From contig JAJQOW010000014.1 in assembly GCA_037975125.1 (NCBI GenBank), forward strand, positions 558,001-622,000: a stretch of 64,000 nt of DNA. The letters are read 5' to 3'. The notes under the pieces were generated by a model that was given only the letters and a program-made list of their open reading frames with translations, was not told the DNA's origin and did not search any database. This document shows positions 61,063 to 64,000 of the stretch, piece by piece. Each line of letters opens with the position of its first letter. Within the stretch, counting starts at the first letter, position 1. This stretch comes from Latrodectus hesperus (Eukaryota > Arthropoda > Arachnida > Araneae > Theridiidae). Both the position numbers and the translations under genes were made by a program.

Positions 61063-61219
61063 CTAGTAATTTCACTAATTTCGCTAATAATATTTCAACG
61101 CCTTTTTTGCCAGAAATTCATAACTCTTTCTTTAGCATTTTCCCCATACTTTTCCATATTTTTGCCAAGTTAAAATAGCTATCCGCTTAAAATGAATCAC
61201 TTAATCATTCTCATTCTAA

Positions 61220-61910
61220 ATCACATAATTAATTACAAGGAAATAATCATTTAACAATGAAACATTAATTTTTACATTAGAATCATCTTCTATTTCAGTG
61301 TTGTTTTTATCATAAGTTTTTTTAAATATTCCTATTGAAGCCTAAATCGCTTCTTCGGTTCTAAGATTTTTGATGGAGACATTTGAGAAAGAAATTGTTT
61401 TCAAATCTAGTTTTAAAGGCATTCCAAACAATGCTTCATATGGATTACACTTGATACCTTCATAAAATGAGATGTTTACCATAAATTGTACAAAACCTTA
61501 GGACCATTCACTAGTTTTATTGCTTTCCAACTAAGAACTTAGCATATTTTCACCATCCTGATTTGCATACTGAACTGAACTTGGAATGTCTGACTATGCC
61601 TAGATTTTTGATGAACAGTTTTCAAATACAGCTACATTCCACAAGATTCTTTCCCAATCTGATTATTGAACATGAGATCATTGTCACTTTGAAGTACACT
61701 AGGAATCTCAGATATAAAAAAAATGTCTTTTTTTTAATGATATACAGTTTCTGCACGTTTCTTATTAGAGAGTGCCACTGTATGAATTTTGTGACGTATA
61801 GTTTTGATATTTAAATATAAATTTGAAATTATTATCTGGTTTCAACTGCATGCAGTTAAACCAACTTGCATCTTGAGTTCACCTCTTTGAAAACCATCGG
61901 CTTTAGAAAT
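61220..61910 (-). pseudogene. Broken integrase, KRBA2/SCAND3 type, in the loop of the inverted repeat
   Basis: The minus-strand reading, with frame changes and stops, gives KMQVGLTACS (61.87 kb; family RCQVDLIDMQS), KKRAETVYH, IPSVLQSDND (61.68; second catalytic Asp), TVHQKSRHSQ (61.6; family VHGKPRHSQ), then GIKCNPYEALFGMPLKL (61.43). This is the retroviral-type integrase core as found in KRBA2-like proteins and related LTR elements. Non-functional. Whether it belongs to the inverted-repeat element or was inserted into it is unclear. Confidence 0.7.
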
Positions 61911-62254
61911 CCTTAATTGAGCACCTTCGACTTTTGATAACTTTCACGAAAGTTTAAGTAAATCATCACTGCCTAACTAGTAACCATTTTGAAATTCATT
62001 TAACATTCTGTTCCTGACACCATGTCTAAATGATAAATGCATTACATGAACTATGGCAACTCTCTATTTCTATAATAATACAAGAAATTCAACTGAGGTA
62101 ATTTAAATATGACATTAACAAAAACTCCCCCAAAACAATCTAAGAATCCTGTTGCTTAGCAATGGAGTACGTCATAATAATAGTCCTGAAGCTAAGCATT
62201 CTGAACGCATTTTGAAAAAGTTAAGCACTTTTATTGCATTCCCCATATGGCGAG

Positions 62255-62346
62255 TTGGCGATTTTATAAACTCACTGGCAAATGTGATAAATATTTAATA
62301 ATTTATCACATTTACTAAGTTAGTGGTGAATTTTTTTAATCGCCAA
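62255..62346. repeat. 92-bp hairpin
   Basis: Outer arms ttggcgatt/aatcgccaa and inner arms aaatgtgataaat/atttatcacattt, all exact. A related AT palindrome sits near 60137-60176 at the left arm edge. Confidence 0.8.
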
Positions 62347-62357
62347 TAATTAACAAA

Positions 62358-62397
62358 ATCATTTACCGATAATTATGTATAATTATCGGTAAATGAT
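62358..62397. repeat. Perfect 40-bp palindrome
   Basis: Arms atcatttaccgataattat and ataattatcggtaaatgat, 19 bp each and exact, around GT. The word taattaccgataa recurs at 63142. Confidence 0.9.
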
Positions 62398-62900
62398 TAT
62401 AGTAATTATCGGGGACACATATACTGATACTTTAAGACAATTATAAATAATGTAAAAAATCTGGAAGTTCATGGCATTTAGCATAACATGCTCTTAATGA
62501 AACAATGGATGGGATGCCTCTTAAAATAAGTTCGAAAACATCTTTCCCAAATACTCCATCAAATATCTGAAAAACCGAAGAGCTTCTTCAGGCTTTGATA
62601 GAAACATTTAACATTTCCGATAAAATCAAGTGAAATTAAAAATAATTCTAAATTGAAAATTAATCATCGAATACTAAATGACTGTTTACCCGCAATTAAT
62701 TTTGGGATTTAGAATGATGAGGTGATCCATTTCAACCAAACAGATATTTTAAATAGACTAAGAACAAGAAAGAAAATATAGAAAAAATGCTAAAGAATGT
62801 TTAAAATGCTAAATATTGAAAGTTCAGATATTAAATATTCTTCTGGTAATACTGGTCACACAGTGGCAGATGTAGACAAAACAAGAAGCGAGCCACAAAA

Positions 62901-64000
62901 TTTATTAGCGATCATATTAGAAATTCAAAATTGAGGCATTATTATTCTTGGAAATAAACAAGGAAAAATTTTATAGTTATGTATCAGAAATCAGAATACA
63001 ATTTATGAAGAAAAAATGTTTTTTAAGATTTTCCAAACTGAGCATTATTACATTAAGATGTGTTAGAAAATTATCTTTCTAAAAGTCAGTGATATTAACG
63101 AAGTGTTTGCTAGGCACAGTGCAAATCTAATAAATGATAATTACCGATAAAAGTGTAAAAAATCTGGAAAATTGTGTAATTCTAAATGCCTTAACAATCT
63201 TAAGTATCAAAGTAAGAAAACTTGCAAGTAAATATAAAAATACTTTTTTTTACAATATATATAGGTTTCGTTTGCTTGAACAAGGAGCTTTTTTTATTTT
63301 ATTTAAATTGTTTTCTTTTTCCAGGTCTTTTATAATTAACAAGACATAAAAATTATCGATAAGTGCTAATTAATATTTAATTTACAATTCTGTTTTGTTT
63401 ATATCAAAATAAAGTATTTACCGAAACAACAAGATAGACTTAATTTTACTTTTATTAATTTTGATCATTTTGTGTTTTTCAATACTTTTTACGCCAGATA
63501 TATAACTAATGCTCTCACCTAAAATATCAGTCTTAAATATCTACTAAAATGAATGTACTAAAGAGCCATTGTTTTCATTAAAATTTTAAATTAAAAGGTT
63601 ATTGTTAAGTGTTATTCTAAGTTATAAAGAATCCCTGCTTCCCACTTGAGAAAATCTCAAGAATGTAGGAGGGAAAAATTAGGGAGTCGGCCAGTGAACT
63701 TTGAAAAGGAGAGGACTCTCGGAGTATAAGACATCCCAAAAATTTTAATTCTCTCCTGTGAGATTATTTCTAAACATGAGTATAATGTGTGTGTCTTTGT
63801 ATCTGGTGTATTTGCTTGAATGTAATAAATATAATTAGCTTGGAAAAGATTCTTATTTCGATACGTCACAAAGTCATCATGATGTTCTTCAAATTCTTAA
63901 GAAAGAAATGTTTAATATTACTACTTGAGGATATTTATTTTTCGAATTAAAATATCATTTTTCTACAAAATAATAAGAACTTACAAAATTCCCCATTACA
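62901..64000. repeat. Right arm of the large inverted repeat, cut by the window end
   Basis: Pairs with 60200-61062. It carries about 250 extra bases (about 63618-63868) absent from the left arm, which look like a later insertion. Homology still holds at the last bases (cgtaatgagg-type sequence), so the arm continues beyond 64000. No gene seen in it. Confidence 0.85.

Overview
Eukaryotic genomic DNA, very AT-rich, with small exons scattered through kilobase introns, (AT)n microsatellites and many tRNA-derived SINEs. Intron-exon structure, a TOGARAM/crescerin gene and the repeat content (notably a degraded copy of an uncharacterised protein family that is highly multiplied in arthropods) suggest an arthropod, most likely an arachnid. 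Nothing bacterial (operon, RBS, CRISPR) is present.

The main gene lies on the minus strand from about 27.5 kb down to 1.8 kb. It is the C-terminal half of a TOGARAM1-like (crescerin) protein. Ten exons join without a frame break, each with an AG acceptor and GT donor: 27495-27254, 21565-21363, 18171-17832, 17724-17658, 14320-14162, 13868-13676, 13403-13255, 7895-7737, 4318-4192 and 1888-1799. The first four encode a low-complexity and coiled-coil linker; the next five encode a TOG domain matching TOG3 of vertebrate TOGARAM1. The last listed exon either ends the protein or carries a donor leading to a TOG4 domain left of the window. The 5' exons (TOG1, TOG2, start codon, promoter) were not found.

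The introns carry guests. 2.4-3.2 kb: a SINE and a broken Ty3/gypsy integrase. 15.5 kb: an antisense fragment resembling telomerase reverse transcriptase with a degraded catalytic motif. 19.3-20.5 kb: a TIR element with TA ends. 22.6-25.4 kb: four SINEs and a LINE tail. 25.8-26.5 kb: a small plus-strand gene end (two spliced exons, stop, AATAAA).

Right of 27.5 kb the window is mostly repeats: three tRNA-derived SINE families; a 4.6-kb element with exact 24-bp terminal inverted repeats (32.4-37.0 kb) holding exon-like pieces; a Helitron-like scrap (39.9 kb); a multi-copy pseudogene (42.0-43.7 kb); CpG-rich patches (49.2-49.9 kb); a cluster of CTCF-like motifs (54.7-54.8 kb); and one convincing minus-strand exon of an unrecognised membrane protein (56.3 kb). 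The right edge (60.2-64 kb) is a large inverted repeat, arms about 0.9 kb or longer, enclosing a dead KRBA2-type integrase and strong hairpins; the right arm is cut by the window end.

All identifications come from reading the sequence and from memory of protein families; no search was run.
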